From Apricaphanius iberus (taxonomy: Eukaryota; Chordata; Actinopteri; Cyprinodontiformes; Aphaniidae): DNA of 64,000 nt. A model generated the notes under the pieces. It ran no database searches. It saw only the letters and a list, made by a program, of their open reading frames with translations, and was not told the origin of the DNA. The stretch covers positions 248,001 to 312,000 of the forward strand of contig JAPXFQ010001705.1 of NCBI GenBank assembly GCA_028564705.1. Direction: 5' to 3'. Shown here one piece after another: positions 1 through 10,557 of this stretch (position 1 is its first letter; every line of letters starts with the position of its first letter). The position numbers were made by a program, and so were the translations under genes.

Positions 1-1537
1 CCTTGACTTTGACACAAAAGTCTGCCTCAGGTTTAATGGAAAATGGGTCACGAGCAAACTGCAGTACTTCCATGGGAATGCTGAAGTCTTGGAATCTTTC
101 TAAAAAGTTTTCAGTTAATTTTGTCATAAAATCTGTCATAATGGGCGTCATCTGTGCACCTGCAGTTGTGTCCAAGAATGTGCGAAGGTGAGGGAAGTGC
201 AGCATTTTTTTTGACACAAGGTCTGTTGTGAAAATTGTTAGCTTTGTCTTAAAAGCACAAAGTCTCTCAAACAAATCAGCAATGGTCTTTTCACGGCCCT
301 GCACTTCCAGGTTCAAAGAGTTCAAATGTCCAAAAATGTCACAGAGAAAGTACACTTCTGCCATAAACTGTTCATCCAAAATGCGATCCAAAAAGACGGT
401 TGCCCTCTTGTGTTTACATGTCCGGAGAAAGGACACAATTTCCATGCGGAGTTCACAGAAACGGTCAAGGACTTTGCCTTTGCTGAGCCACCTGACGTCG
501 TTGTGTACTAGCAGGTCTGCATGCTCTGCAAATGCATCCGCAAGTTGCTTTCGGAAGAGGCGGTGTTGTAAGCTGGAGGTTGACCGAATGAAATTTACAA
601 TGTTCATGACATTGTCCATAGTATTTTTAAGATCACCACTGAGCTTTGCACATAACACGGATTGATGGATGATGCAATGTAAAAACTGCATATGTGGGGC
701 AACGGCTGAAAGCCTAGCAACCAGCCCTTGCAGCCTACCCATCATAGCTGGAGCGCCATCGGTAACCAACAGGCAAACTTTTTGTAAATCAAGATCGTGC
801 GCCTTAAAAAATGACACAAGACACTGAAAAATTACTTCACCTGTCGTGTGTCCCTCAAGTGGAATAAGTCCTAAAAGTTCCTCCCGAAAGCAAACGCCGT
901 CAAAAAACCTCACGTAGATGCAGAGCTGGGCTATGTCGGTACAGTCCGTTGATTCATCCACGGCTATCGACATCACATCAGCTTTTTTAAGTTCTTCCAT
1001 TAGCTTTGTTGAAACATCCTTTGCCAGCAATTCCACTCTGCGGAGAGTCGTCGTGTCAGACAATGGGATTTTTTTTATGGATGAAACAATGCTCTCTTTT
1101 ACTTTTTCATCAACAACAACTTCGTCAATGACAGCCAGCATACAATCTCTCACCGTCTCTGCCTCTGTAAAAGGTCTTTTCTGCCTGGTTAACGTCCATG
1201 CTACTCGCAGAGATGCAATCATGGATCTCTCCTGTTCGGTGCAAAAGCGGCCGATGGCAACTTGACTCCTTTCGAAAGATGAAAGCAGCGCCTGCACTTT
1301 TCTTCTCCGTTCCTCCGAGCCCTCTGGAAAACTTTGCGAAAACGAGGCATGCTTTGACTTGTAGTGCCGCTTCACGTTGTATTCCTTTACAACAGCAATG
1401 CATTCATTGCAGAGAAGGCAGACGGGTTTCCCACTTGTGGTTGTTGGCAACGTAAATAAATAACTGTAGGTCCATTCGCCCTGAAATTGGCGATTTTCAC
1501 CGTCTATTTTGCGTCTTTTTGGTTTTGAAAGAGACAT
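1..1537 (-). CDS. hAT-superfamily transposase (BED-finger type), partial at window edge
   Basis: The minus-strand frame from ATG at 1537 is open for all 512 visible codons and runs off the left edge. The product is a DNA transposase resembling the ZBED/GTF2IRD2-like branch of hAT proteins. I see a BED-type zinc finger (C40, C43, H58, H63), then the RNase-H-like core with D194 in VDESTD, D260 in TDGAPAMMG, the hAT CxxH pair C288/H291 in HCIIHQ and W350 in NDVRW. The C-terminal dimerisation domain and third acidic residue would lie beyond the window. I chose this start because the lysine-rich opening (MSLSKPKRRK) precedes the BED finger and no in-frame extension is needed. A TATA-like TTAAATAG lies on the minus strand near 1610-1618. 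The absence of stops over 1.5 kb contrasts with every other transposase here. A domesticated host copy is possible, but the terminal repeat next to it favours a recently active transposon. Confidence 0.85.
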   Translation of the reverse strand, partial: MSLSKPKRRKIDGENRQFQGEWTYSYLFTLPTTTSGKPVCLLCNECIAVVKEYNVKRHYKSKHASFSQSFPEGSEERRRKVQALLSSFERSQVAIGRFCTEQERSMIASLRVAWTLTRQKRPFTEAETVRDCMLAVIDEVVVDEKVKESIVSSIKKIPLSDTTTLRRVELLAKDVSTKLMEELKKADVMSIAVDESTDCTDIAQLCIYVRFFDGVCFREELLGLIPLEGHTTGEVIFQCLVSFFKAHDLDLQKVCLLVTDGAPAMMGRLQGLVARLSAVAPHMQFLHCIIHQSVLCAKLSGDLKNTMDNVMNIVNFIRSTSSLQHRLFRKQLADAFAEHADLLVHNDVRWLSKGKVLDRFCELRMEIVSFLRTCKHKRATVFLDRILDEQFMAEVYFLCDIFGHLNSLNLEVQGREKTIADLFERLCAFKTKLTIFTTDLVSKKMLHFPHLRTFLDTTAGAQMTPIMTDFMTKLTENFLERFQDFSIPMEVLQFARDPFSIKPEADFCVKVK

Positions 1538-1911
1538 TATTAAGCTTATTGTCTGCTTTTCTCATTTAAGGTTTTGCGCTGTGTTCAGTCAGAAAAGCAG
1601 TTTTACCGCTATTTAAGCACAGAGGTCAAACCACTTGTTCAGCCAATCAGCGTTTATCTGCACGCAGGATTACCAATGGGGGTTACCCACTCCTTTCTGC
1701 GTTGCTATAGTTACCCATAGATCGTTTATACAACAGCGGACTACTACTACTGACTTAATATGAAGTTCAGTCTCAAACAAATGCTGATATGTTTGATACT
1801 TACACATTTTATTCATACAAGTCAAATCGAGTTTCTGGCAGCTTTTAGCGGGCCAGAAAAAAATTCTAAAGGGCCGTAACCGGCCCGGGGGCCGTTAGTT
1901 GAATAGGCCTG
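1..1911 (-). mobile_element. hAT transposon, left-truncated by window
   Basis: The element's 5' end reads, on the minus strand from 1911, CAGGCCTATTCAACTAACGG followed by a GC-rich stretch. A CAG-start and a short terminal inverted repeat are typical of hAT elements. About 370 bp of leader separate this end from the transposase ATG. The opposite end is outside the window, so the 8-bp target duplication cannot be checked; the candidate duplicate is ATATAAAG at 1912-1919. Confidence 0.7.
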
Positions 1912-1959
1912 ATATAAAGTTTCTCTTGGCGGATAGGACTGGGGAGAACTACTGCGCCC

Positions 1960-2092
1960 TACAGGTTTGCCACGTCTATGCATGTGCTGAAAAACGCATT
2001 TATCTGGTTACGTGTGGATGGAGATTTTTTTTTCAAGGAGCAGAGGAAAATCTTCGTTTAAAAAAAAACCCCGGCTACGTGTGGACATGGCC
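1960..2092. mobile_element. MITE remnant, right end only
   Basis: This piece ends with CGGCTACGTGTGGACATGGCC, the inverted form of the left end seen at 2403. The rest is degenerate and lies directly against the hAT element. It looks like the surviving half of a non-autonomous DNA transposon. Confidence 0.45.
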
Positions 2093-2402
2093 TGAGTGTG
2101 GGCGGATGTAGAGCGGCTGCAGTTGTCTTGAGATATATTTATACTGGTACTGCATTCAAAAAGTGCTGCCCCCACTCAGCTGAAGGAAAGAAAAACCTAC
2201 CAACAACAGGAATTCCTTTCAAAAGAGCTAAAGTAATTGATCTATTAACAGTTTCAGGTGGAACATGATAAGCTGTTAAAGTACAAGGTCTATATTTATC
2301 GTAGCCAGCTTATGTCTTCTGTATTTATTTTTTTCTTGCATTTAGTTAGTGTTTTGCCTTTGTGAGCTTCTGCGAATCTTTGAGGCTTGGTGTGTACTAA
2401 GG

Positions 2403-2770
2403 CCATGTACACACGTAGCTGTGTTTAAAAAAATCTATATTTTCCCCACCTTGTTTAAAAAACAACAACATCCATGTGTAACTGGATAAGTGAGTTTTTA
2501 AGCTTATTCATAGACTTACCAAACCTATAGAGGGCATTAGTTCTCCCAAATCCTATCCACTTGTTGCAACACCTAAAACTCCAATTACATCTGTCCACGC
2601 ACAAATGCTGAAAACAGAGAAAACGCAGATTTTCACTTTGGCTGGAGTTTTTAGAAATAATCGTTTTCGATTAGTTTCCGTGTGTATGACGGGCCAAACT
2701 GGAGAAAAATATCTCAGTTTTATGAGACACCCACATTTGGACAACGCATAAGATGTTTCTTTGATAATCC
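2403..2770. mobile_element. degenerate MITE, copy related to 4060-4318
   Basis: The left end GGCCATGTACACACGTAGC is preceded by TAA. The stretch 2575-2770 aligns along its length with 4135-4318: both carry CTGAAAACAGAGAAAA and then GAAAAATATCTC in the same order and spacing. It is non-coding and old. The TAA next to a GGCC-start end suggests a Harbinger-like origin, as for the 565-bp MITEs at 14044 and 62572, but this is inference. Confidence 0.45.
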
Positions 2771-3525
2771 AATGACACGTGACAGAGCAAAACACAAGAG
2801 GTGGATCTGCTAATTACAGATTAAGATCATTCAGGCCACATTTAGAGGAGTTGGGGAACACTTTCACCAACTCAGCAGCCTAAATCACATTTGTACTGGA
2901 CTATATTAGAGGATTAGAAGCTGGCCTGATGTGAATAATTCAAAACTGACTTATCAGAATTTTTATGTGGTTTTTCCATTATGCTAAAAATATATATTTC
3001 TGTTAAAAAACAACAAATTATAAACAATACCATGAGGCAAGTTTTTCCGAGTAAAACGTATTAGGGAAATTAGGGCCTGATTTATCAAGATTCCTAATAA
3101 TTACAGCAAAATTGAGTGCTGTGCGAAAAATTGGTTCTCCTTGATTTGCGGTTGATCTACTGAGATTGCATGAGGAATTCATAACAGGCGCAAGGATCAG
3201 TATTAACATAAGGACTTTGTGGCTGCTGTTGTGAGCTGTGTCAAAGCTAGAGAGAGAATGAATATGCGCATGAATTTATGATTTGGTCTTTGGCAAAATA
3301 AAGGGAATAAAACAACAGACATATCAAGTGTATGTCCTTTACAGAATTAAGAAATATTATGCTAGAATGTTGTAAATTATAGTTCTTCTTTGTCAGTAAT
3401 AAATTTAATGCGTTTGGTGTACATGCGCTGCTTTCTACTTTATGCACACAAGTGTTTTCTTGAGTCAGACTTTTAATGCCGCAGCATGTCCAGAATAAGT
3501 TCGCTAATATGTCTATACTATCAGA
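2771..3525. other. no recognisable gene
   Basis: AT-rich non-coding sequence. Positions 3065-3215 have a repeat-like character (starting GGGCCTGATTTATCAA), but I find no paired end. No conserved reading frame is visible. Confidence 0.4.
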
Positions 3526-3600
3526 GGCGTAACTTGCCATTAGGCAAGGTAGGCAGCTTCCTGGGGCCACAAGGGGCTTCAGAGGGCCAAGAAATTTTAC
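3526..3600. repeat. fragment starting CAGAGGCGTAAC (hAT-like end?)
   Basis: A short block beginning CAGAGGCGTAACTTGCC has the look of a hAT terminal repeat. No partner end or target duplication is evident, so the assignment is weak. Confidence 0.25.
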
Positions 3601-4059
3601 ACAATGAGCCCAGAGAAATGGCAAGTGGTAGTGAAAAATGACTGTCGCAAATTCACACTTTTTTGTGAAAAAGCTTTTGTGAAAAGTTGCAATGTTTTTG
3701 TGATTTTATTTTTATTTCTCGCCAATCACTTAAATTGTTGAAAAGGGAGCAGAGTTAGAGGCTACATTGTCAAATAAAACTTTGCAAAACAAAATTACTT
3801 TAGTTGTTCTTTTAACAGTTGAAGACTCTAAAATGTGACCAGCTCAGACTGGGTCCCTACTAGAAGAACATCTCTGCTTTTATTTGGGTGCTACAGTCCC
3901 AGACCCACCCTGGGCCCTTTTAGCCCCTCTTTATTCACCTTTATGCCCCTGCTCAGCAGCACTGGACATTTAGGAATGGTCACTATTAATCATCCTAAAA
4001 ACTTACAGGAGTCTCTGTGTCAGAAGAGAGTGAGAAAGTATTATTTTCTTACTTTGGTC

Positions 4060-4318
4060 ACAGTACAGCATTAGGTCTGTTGATTTTAAATGTTGGAACA
4101 CTTTTTGTCACAGATAGTGACATTACGACACTTAAAACTCTGTTTTCATCTGTACACACGCAGATACTGAAAACAGAGAAAAGGCAGATCTCCACTTTAG
4201 CCAGAGTTTTAAAAAAGATTTGTATTTTTGGCCAAAAATCTGCGTTTACGTTTGGATGACAGGCCAAACTGTAGAAAAATATCTCTGTTCTGTGAGAAAC
4301 CCGGCTACATGTGGACAA
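4060..4318. mobile_element. degenerate MITE copy with right end
   Basis: This is the second copy of the family at 2403-2770. The right end CCGGCTACATGTGGACA matches the end at 2074-2092 in the same orientation. It has no coding capacity. Confidence 0.45.
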
Positions 4319-4959
4319 TGCTCTCTTGCAATTGAATGTGAATAAGTTTACTACTTAAAAACACCAAAGCTAAACATCATATCTAGTCAAACAGCATCAT
4401 GACATCGCTACAAATACAGTGGTAAAATTAGCGAAAATCAGTGTATACAGGCTTAGGTTACATTACTTTGTTTCAGCAACGCTTGGTGAAACAGCATGTG
4501 GATGTTTTCTGATGCTGGATTATTGAGCTCGTACTGTATGGGGTGCCAAATGTAACATCCTTTATTACGGGGACATAATGACATTTGTGTCACGAAATAA
4601 GTATATTCATTACGAAACCACGTTACATCGTAACGCCGTTTGTCCACCGAAACACTGAAGAGAGCACATTGTTTCGTCAACCAAATTGACTGATGGACTT
4701 TTCCTTTCGTGGACATAAGGCTGAATGCCGTTTGTCCACAAAAGTATTGTGATGTGTTACAGAAATTATGATGTGTACAAAAGGGATTTATTCTCTAACT
4801 CTGCAGCTACAGAAAACACCAGCTGATGCTATCAAAAGCCTATCTGACTTTGTGTGAGAGGTCTTTTTAATTATTTATAAAATTCCGACAAAAAGCCAGC
4901 TGGACTGGGGGCTTTGTTTGTTTTAAAGTAAATAATTGCATCCTCAACTTCTATATTTA
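4319..4959. other. no recognisable gene
   Basis: Non-coding. A GCCGTTTGTCCAC phrase occurs twice, near 4633 and 4727, which hints at a small decayed repeat. Nothing else is supportable. Confidence 0.3.
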
Positions 4960-5340
4960 TATTGGTAGCATTTTACATTACAGCTAGGTAATAACATAGT
5001 AATACTGTGGTAACAACGTAACGAATAGGTTACAAGTGAGTAATACTGGGTAATTTCCCTATCCTGTAACAAAGAAATAAAACTGTAATAACCTCAGCTT
5101 CCAGACAAATAGTAGCATGGTAATAGTGTGGTAATGTCAATATAACCACTAGGTTATAATTGGGTAACTTTAAAGCCTGTTATAATGAGATAACACAGTA
5201 ATAATTTATACCTTTTTGTTTTGCAATCTCTAAGTAACTACCACTAATAACCATATAATTTAATGTTTTTTTTCCATAGTATTATTAGAGTAATTACCAA
5301 ACTATAACCATTTAACTGCCTGTAGTAACACAGTTTTTTT
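4960..5340. repeat. AT-rich interspersed repeat built on GTAATA/TAATAAC words
   Basis: The block is saturated with GTAATAC, GGTAATA and AGTAATAAC words without a fixed period. It resembles a decayed palindromic teleost DNA repeat rather than a clean satellite. The Gypsy fragment that follows begins inside the same kind of sequence, and TAGTAATAACTATGA resumes around 5361-5375. Confidence 0.4.
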
Positions 5341-5803
5341 GGGTTTTTTTTTTTATGTCATAGTAATAACTATGAATCAGGGCTACATCACCCCATCGTA
5401 ACAATATGCATTTTACTACAACATTGCACAACCAAAACCAAAAACACAGAAAACAAAATCCCAAATCAGACAGTTTAACAGTAGCGCTTAGCAGGGCTAA
5501 CCAACCGGCCGCTACTGCTGTGCTTTGCAGCCACTGGTGGTGGGAGAGACGTGGTAGTGTGGGAAAAACCCTTATGAGACTCCTCCCCAGTCGGTGAAAA
5601 ACAGCAGAAGGGAGAAGGGCATGAGCAGTAGGGGTAGAAACAGGAGGATGGCCACGGCGGGGGGGCTGGCCCAACTCAACAGGGGCATACGGGAGCACGT
5701 GAGCCGGTTTAAGGCGATCCACGGAAACACGCTCCTGACTACCTCCCAACTCAACCAAAAAATATTTAGGTCCCGCCTCCACAGCCCGAAACCATAAGGA
5801 GGA
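5341..5803 (-). pseudogene. Ty3/Gypsy pol 3' fragment (integrase C-terminal tail)
   Basis: On the minus strand the translation contains KYFLVELGGSQERVSVDRLK and then a proline-rich tail. This is the signature of the C-terminal end of Ty3/Gypsy polyproteins just after the integrase. Protease, reverse transcriptase and the integrase catalytic core are absent. The fragment lies inside an RTE LINE and its open frame is fused to the LINE's, giving a chimeric 262-codon frame (5312-6100). At the downstream side (5342-5355) there is a T-run, i.e. an A-tract on the minus strand, which could be a poly(A) tail of a retrocopied RNA. I see no LTR beside it. It is a broken remnant. Confidence 0.65.
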
Positions 5804-7690
5804 CGAAATAGAGAACGGTGCGCAGTCTTCTATTCCTAGGTGGTATATTGGGATTTTTAGAGTGATATAGAATAGATTCCTGATCCTATCCATTCTTGTC
5901 AATCCCAAAGAGAATCTCAACATCTTGAATCCTACAACCTCCAGTTGTTCCTGTCTTTTCCTCATTGGTACTATATCAAGACAATATAACATGGCTGATC
6001 TCACTATTGTCTTGTACATTTTTCCCTTCATTCTTGCTGAAACCCTTTTATCATATATCACACCTAACAATTTTCTCCACCCGTTCGATCCAGCTTGCAC
6101 ACGTTTCTATACCTCTTTTCCACACTCTCCATTGCTTTGGACCATTGACCCTAAGTACTTAAAGTCGTCTACTTTTTTCACTTCCACTCCCTGTAACTTC
6201 ACCGTTCCACTTGTCTCTTTCTCATTGACACACATGAAGTCTTTCTTGCTTCGACAAATCTTCATTTCTCTCTTTTCCAGTGCATACCTCCATCTTTCCA
6301 GCTTTTACTCCACCTCTGCCCTGGTTTTACTGCAGATCACAATGTCATCTGCAAACATCCTAGTCCTTGGAGATTGGTTTCTAACATCATCCGTCGGCCT
6401 ATCCATCACCAAAGCTAACAAGAAGGGGCTCAGAGCTAATCCTTGATGCAGTCCCACCTCCACCTTGAACTTTCTGTCACTCCTCCAGCACACTCACTGC
6501 AGTCTCACAGCTCTCATACATGTCATGCACCACTCTAACATACATCTCTGTCAGTCCAGACTGCCTTATGCAAAACCACAGCTCTTCTCTTGGCACCCTG
6601 TCATATGCTTTTTTCTAAATCTACATAGACACAATGCAGCTCCCTACTTCTCCGTCAGCATCCTTAGAGCAAAGATTGCATCTATGTTACTCTTTCTTGG
6701 CATGAAACTGTACAGCTGCTCACAAATGCTCACTTCTGATCAAAGCCAAGCTTCCTCCACTCTTTCCTAGAGCTTCATTGTATCACTTATAGCTTTAATT
6801 CTCTGTAGTTGCCACAGTTCTGTAAATCTCCCTTAATCATAAAGATTGGCACGAGAACACTTTTCCTCCACTCTTCAGGGATCTTCTCAGTTGTCAAGGT
6901 CTTGTTGAAGAACCTAGTCAAGAACTCTACTGCCAGCTCTCCTAAACACTTCCATACCTCCGCAGACATGTCATCCGTAACAACTGCCTTTCCTATATTC
7001 ATCTTCTTCAAAGCTTTCCTCACGTCCTCCTTAATAATTTCAGCTACTCCCTGATCCAAAACAGTCACTTCTTCTTCTCTACATTCTCTGTCATTTTCCT
7101 CATTTATCAACTCCTCAAAGTACACTTTCCATCTTTCCATTACACTCTTGGGACATGTCAGTACAGATCCATCCCTATCCTTGATCACCCTTACCTGTTC
7201 TGTCTACCTGACTCACCAATTTCTACAAATCATTCTCTCCCTTCTTACTATCCAATCTAGCATACAGGTCATCTTACACCATTTATTTAGCCTTTGCCAC
7301 CTCTATCTTCAACATGCGCTGCATCCTCCTGTACTCCTGTCAGCTCTCTTCAGTCCTCTCAGTGTCCCACTTCTTCTTAACTAACTTCTTTCTCTGTATA
7401 TGTTTCTGGACTTTGTCGTTCCACCACCAAGTCTCCTTTATACTATCTACTTTCCACCTTCCAGATGACACACTAAGTACCCTCCTACCTGTCCCACTAA
7501 ACACATTAGCTGTAGCTGTCCAGTCATCATGGTGTACCTCTTGACCACCAAGAGCCTGTGTCAACTCCTCCCTGAAAACCTCATAGCACTCTTCTTTTTT
7601 CAGTTTCAATCACTTGGTCCTCTGCACTGTCTTTGTTCTCTTCACCTTCCTCACCATCAGTTTCATCATACAGACCACCATCCTATGCTG
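5804..7690 (-). pseudogene. RTE-group LINE, decayed reverse transcriptase
   Basis: Minus-strand pieces appear in the order expected for an RTE LINE. The linker (7609-7340) has YEVFREELTQALGGQEVHHD and ETWWWNDKVQ. The start of the reverse transcriptase (7188-6787) has EEWRKSVLVPIF and NCGNYRELKL. The palm (6493-6305) has the catalytic MFADDIVICS. A thumb/C-terminal piece (6100-5820) follows. The pieces lie in different frames with several stops, so it cannot make a functional enzyme. The endonuclease is missing: the copy breaks at 7690, where another repeat begins. The same breakpoint neighbourhood is continuous in the second RTE copy at 13.5-15.0 kb, so these are separate copies. Confidence 0.8.
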
Positions 7691-7694
7691 TCTA

Positions 7695-8215
7695 TTCAAT
7701 TCAATTTACTTTTATTTATATAGCGCCAATTCTCAACAAATATCATCTCATGTCACTTTACAACAAATGTCATTTAAATACAATTATACAAACATTCCAA
7801 TCAGATAAAAGTTTTCCATGTAAGGCAGGCCTGTCCAATCCTGGTCATGGATATCTACTATACAGCAACTTTTAGGTGCATCCCTTCTCATCACAGATGA
7901 ATCAAATAAAGTTCTCATTACCAGGCCTCTGCAGAGCTGACAGACTGCTGATGAGGGACTTGAACAATTTGATTCAGGTGTGTTGGAGCTGGGATACATC
8001 TAAAATTTGTAGGATAGTAGATCTCCAGGACCAGGAATGGGCAGGCCTGATGTAAGGATTCCCAGCAGACTGCATGAAGTCGTTGACATGGAATTGAGCC
8101 CCTTTGAGGCAGGCCTGCAACCACAGCAATCCCTTCAGCAATCCCTCATACTGAGCAAGGATAAGGCGATAGTGGAGAGGAAAAACTCCTCTTTAACAGG
8201 AAGACATCTTGATAA
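7695..8215 (+). repeat. interspersed repeat family A, copy 1 (split by a MITE)
   Basis: It begins TTCAATTCAATTTACTTTTA and contains TATATAGCGCCAATTC, TCATACTGAGCAAGG and GGAAAAACTCC blocks that recur in six other places in this window (11022, 13731, 16476, 24784, 44446, 50424). The element is non-coding and appears in both orientations. I treat it as one non-autonomous family whose class I cannot fix. A hAT MITE interrupts it at 7826-8049. Confidence 0.65.
7826..8049. mobile_element. 224-bp hAT MITE with 8-bp target duplication
   Basis: The ends are CAGGCCTGTCCAATCCTGG and, inverted, a similar sequence ending GGGCAGGCCTG. They are flanked by a perfect direct repeat ATGTAAGG at 7818-7825 and 8050-8057. 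An 8-bp duplication and CAG-start ends are diagnostic of hAT elements. The host sequence on both sides is the same family-A repeat, confirming an insertion. Confidence 0.8.
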
Positions 8216-9060
8216 TAAGGAATTACAGTAATCCATCCTTGAAGTAACAAATGCATGGACTAGTTTCTCTGTCTCACTCTTAGACAATATACTTCTAATT
8301 TTAACTCTTTAAGTGCCATGGTCGCAATTTTGCGACAGGCAATATTGCTACCTTTAACGAGCCACAGCTGCAGATATGCCTACTAATTTATTTACTACTT
8401 TACATCAGGAAATGGTGGACATCTTTAACTTAAATTTTATTCACATTTTTGGGTGTGTTACAATGGAATCTTTTGGAGTAAATCATGCTTTTTATGCACC
8501 TCCGCGAGTGAGAGAGACAGCGTGCAGCTACCGCGGTCAGAGCACAGAGAGAGCAAGTTTTAGAAAGATAAAAAACGTATGATGCTGAGACATCTGAGGT
8601 TCCCATCGGGAATTATTAGTTTATTCAGATTCGGAAGAGGAATATGTAGCCTAACCTCTGATCAAGATCTTCAGTTGTCCAGGGAAAAAGAAAGTGAAAC
8701 TCAAGCAGCGCACAGCAGCAGCCGGCCGGTCCCATTCGCCATTACGCTCCACCGCAGCAACAGGTGCGATGCTGTTCGTCACGTTCTCCTGCTGAGAGAA
8801 AGGTGTGATCGGGTAACAGGGTGGTCATAACAACCCTAATCCAGAAGAAGCAGGTATGTAAAAATCCGTGGAAATAGCAGCAGACGTGGTAAAAAAAGCA
8901 GACAAATCAGACTGCTGATAAGCTGGTAAACACTTTTCTGCTGCAAATGACGATGATGATGATGATGATGATGATGGGGAGGTATGACGAAGAGTTTGAT
9001 GAAGATCATTTGTAGTGGATCAGACAATCTGATGAGCATGTTGGTTATTTTGGACATGGA
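8216..9060 (+). other. unassigned; possible remnant of a piggyBac-like element
   Basis: A TTAA at 8301 is followed by CTCTTTAAGTGCC, which could be a piggyBac-type end. Around 8620 one plus frame reads YSDSEEEYVA, similar to the acidic N-termini of piggyBac transposases, and a (GAT)n tract at 8952-8976 extends the acidic character. Stops interrupt the frame and no matching right end was found. I offer this only as a possibility. Confidence 0.25.
8952..8976. repeat. (GAT)n microsatellite
   Basis: About eight consecutive GAT triplets. Confidence 0.9.
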
Positions 9061-10530
9061 TCTGTAACATTCTTAGCCCAATAATTTCCTTTCTGTAGTT
9101 ATATGTAGTGAATAGACTAATGGAGCTTCATAACAAAGAAAATAAACAGATATGTCCAACTGTTCTTGAAAGAAATGCCAATAAATAATAAAAATACATA
9201 TGTAGAAAATAGGCCTGTATAGAAAAATTTTAATAATATTACTGCAGAAAGCTCGAACCTGACACGCTGTCTCCTCGTTTCTCTCCTGTTTTACAGGTGA
9301 GTAAATGTACAAAACACCTCAGAGCTGGAATTTAGCCATGCAGAAATGTGTTTCGGACATGAGTGGACCGCTTTAGTGAAGTTATTGCTGGTAGAGTTCA
9401 TTTTGAAGCTGTTTGTACTGAGTTTAAACTGTAGGGTAAAATCCGTCCGAGATGCTGTGTTCTGATGATGTACACGTTATGTTAGAGAGCAAGTCAGCTC
9501 AACATACACACCTTCTCATGCACACGTAGTCACAAAGATATTTTATAAGTTTAAAATGTTAATTTCCCACCATCGGCTAAAAATGTTTCTGCTCAATGTA
9601 CTTAAATAAGAAGGATTACGGTTTAAAACGAGGTTTGGAGTATTTTATTAGTTTTGAGCATGATTTGCAGTACTGTATTAATGTGACACAGATAAATACT
9701 GTGAATAGAAGGTTTGGAGCAGGTATAAATGATGAAGGGAAAGATCCAAGTCCGATATGTGAGTTACTGTTAAAATGAGGGCTGAGTATATAGGAGCAGG
9801 GACCAGATTAACATCAGGATTTGGCGGGTGGGGCAGAGAGGGCAGAAGCACCTGTGGCTGGTGTGGTATACAGGGGGGATGTGGGCATGCCAGGCTCATA
9901 GCCAACATGTGGGTGCCTTGTCTGTTTAGAGGCATTCCATCTGACCCAAACAGATGACTCCTGCCCCAGAAAATGTCAAAATTGTCTATAAAAGCAATAT
10001 TGTCCATCACAGTGGCAGAGGAATGCTGTTATGACTAAATTGACTCAGGGTTCAAAAAAATTAGGTGATACAAAATCCTTGAAAGTATTTTAAAGTATTT
10101 CATACAAAGATACGTTCTGCACAGAATCATTGAGGAAACAGGCTTATCCCATACATTTCCTAACTCACCCACCCTAACTTACACCTTAAACACATAACAA
10201 TATTACAGTGTAATCTTTCAGTGACCAATCCTGTCACTCCAGCTCATATCTACCCCACGAAGCAACATCAGGCCACACTGATCGTGCTGAGTGCAGCTCT
10301 GACTTTTTGGATCTGACTGTTGTAAACCTCATGTATCCTTGGATACCATTGAGATAGCCAGTGGTTCTGACTTCCAGTAGATGAAGATGCAGACACAATA
10401 TCCTCTAAGGTCTTGACAGTTTGTCCTGTGTTGCACCCGATCTCCAGCTCCACCTTCTCTGACAAGGAGCAAATCCAATCTCCTTCTTCAGAATAGGCTT
10501 CTGACCTACTTAGAAGAGTCACTTAGAAGA
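9061..10530. other. no recognised gene; unidentified open frame at 10268-10522 (minus)
   Basis: Mostly AT-rich sequence without coding character. On the minus strand 10522-10268 has 84 open codons with balanced composition (containing EKVELEIGCNTGQTVKTLED) ending in a stop. I recognise no family and see no clear splice sites. It could be a fragment of an unknown element or a chance frame. Confidence 0.3.
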
Positions 10531-10557
10531 CACTGTGCGGGATCCTCCCGCACAGTG
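10531..10557. other. 12-bp perfect inverted repeat (hairpin)
   Basis: CACTGTGCGGGA, a 3-nt loop TCC, and TCCCGCACAGTG form a perfect stem. It sits at the edge of the 28S fragment and may derive from an expansion-segment helix. Confidence 0.7.

Noticed and set aside
1125..1403. 92-codon minus frame and several plus frames over the hAT gene
   Set aside because: They overlap the uninterrupted 512-codon transposase frame in other phases and lack domains.
5312..6100. Single functional gene of 262 codons
   Set aside because: The two halves belong to different transposon families (RTE and Gypsy) in a decayed context.
10268..10522. 84-codon minus frame as a host exon
   Set aside because: No clear acceptor/donor and no recognised homology; left as unassigned.
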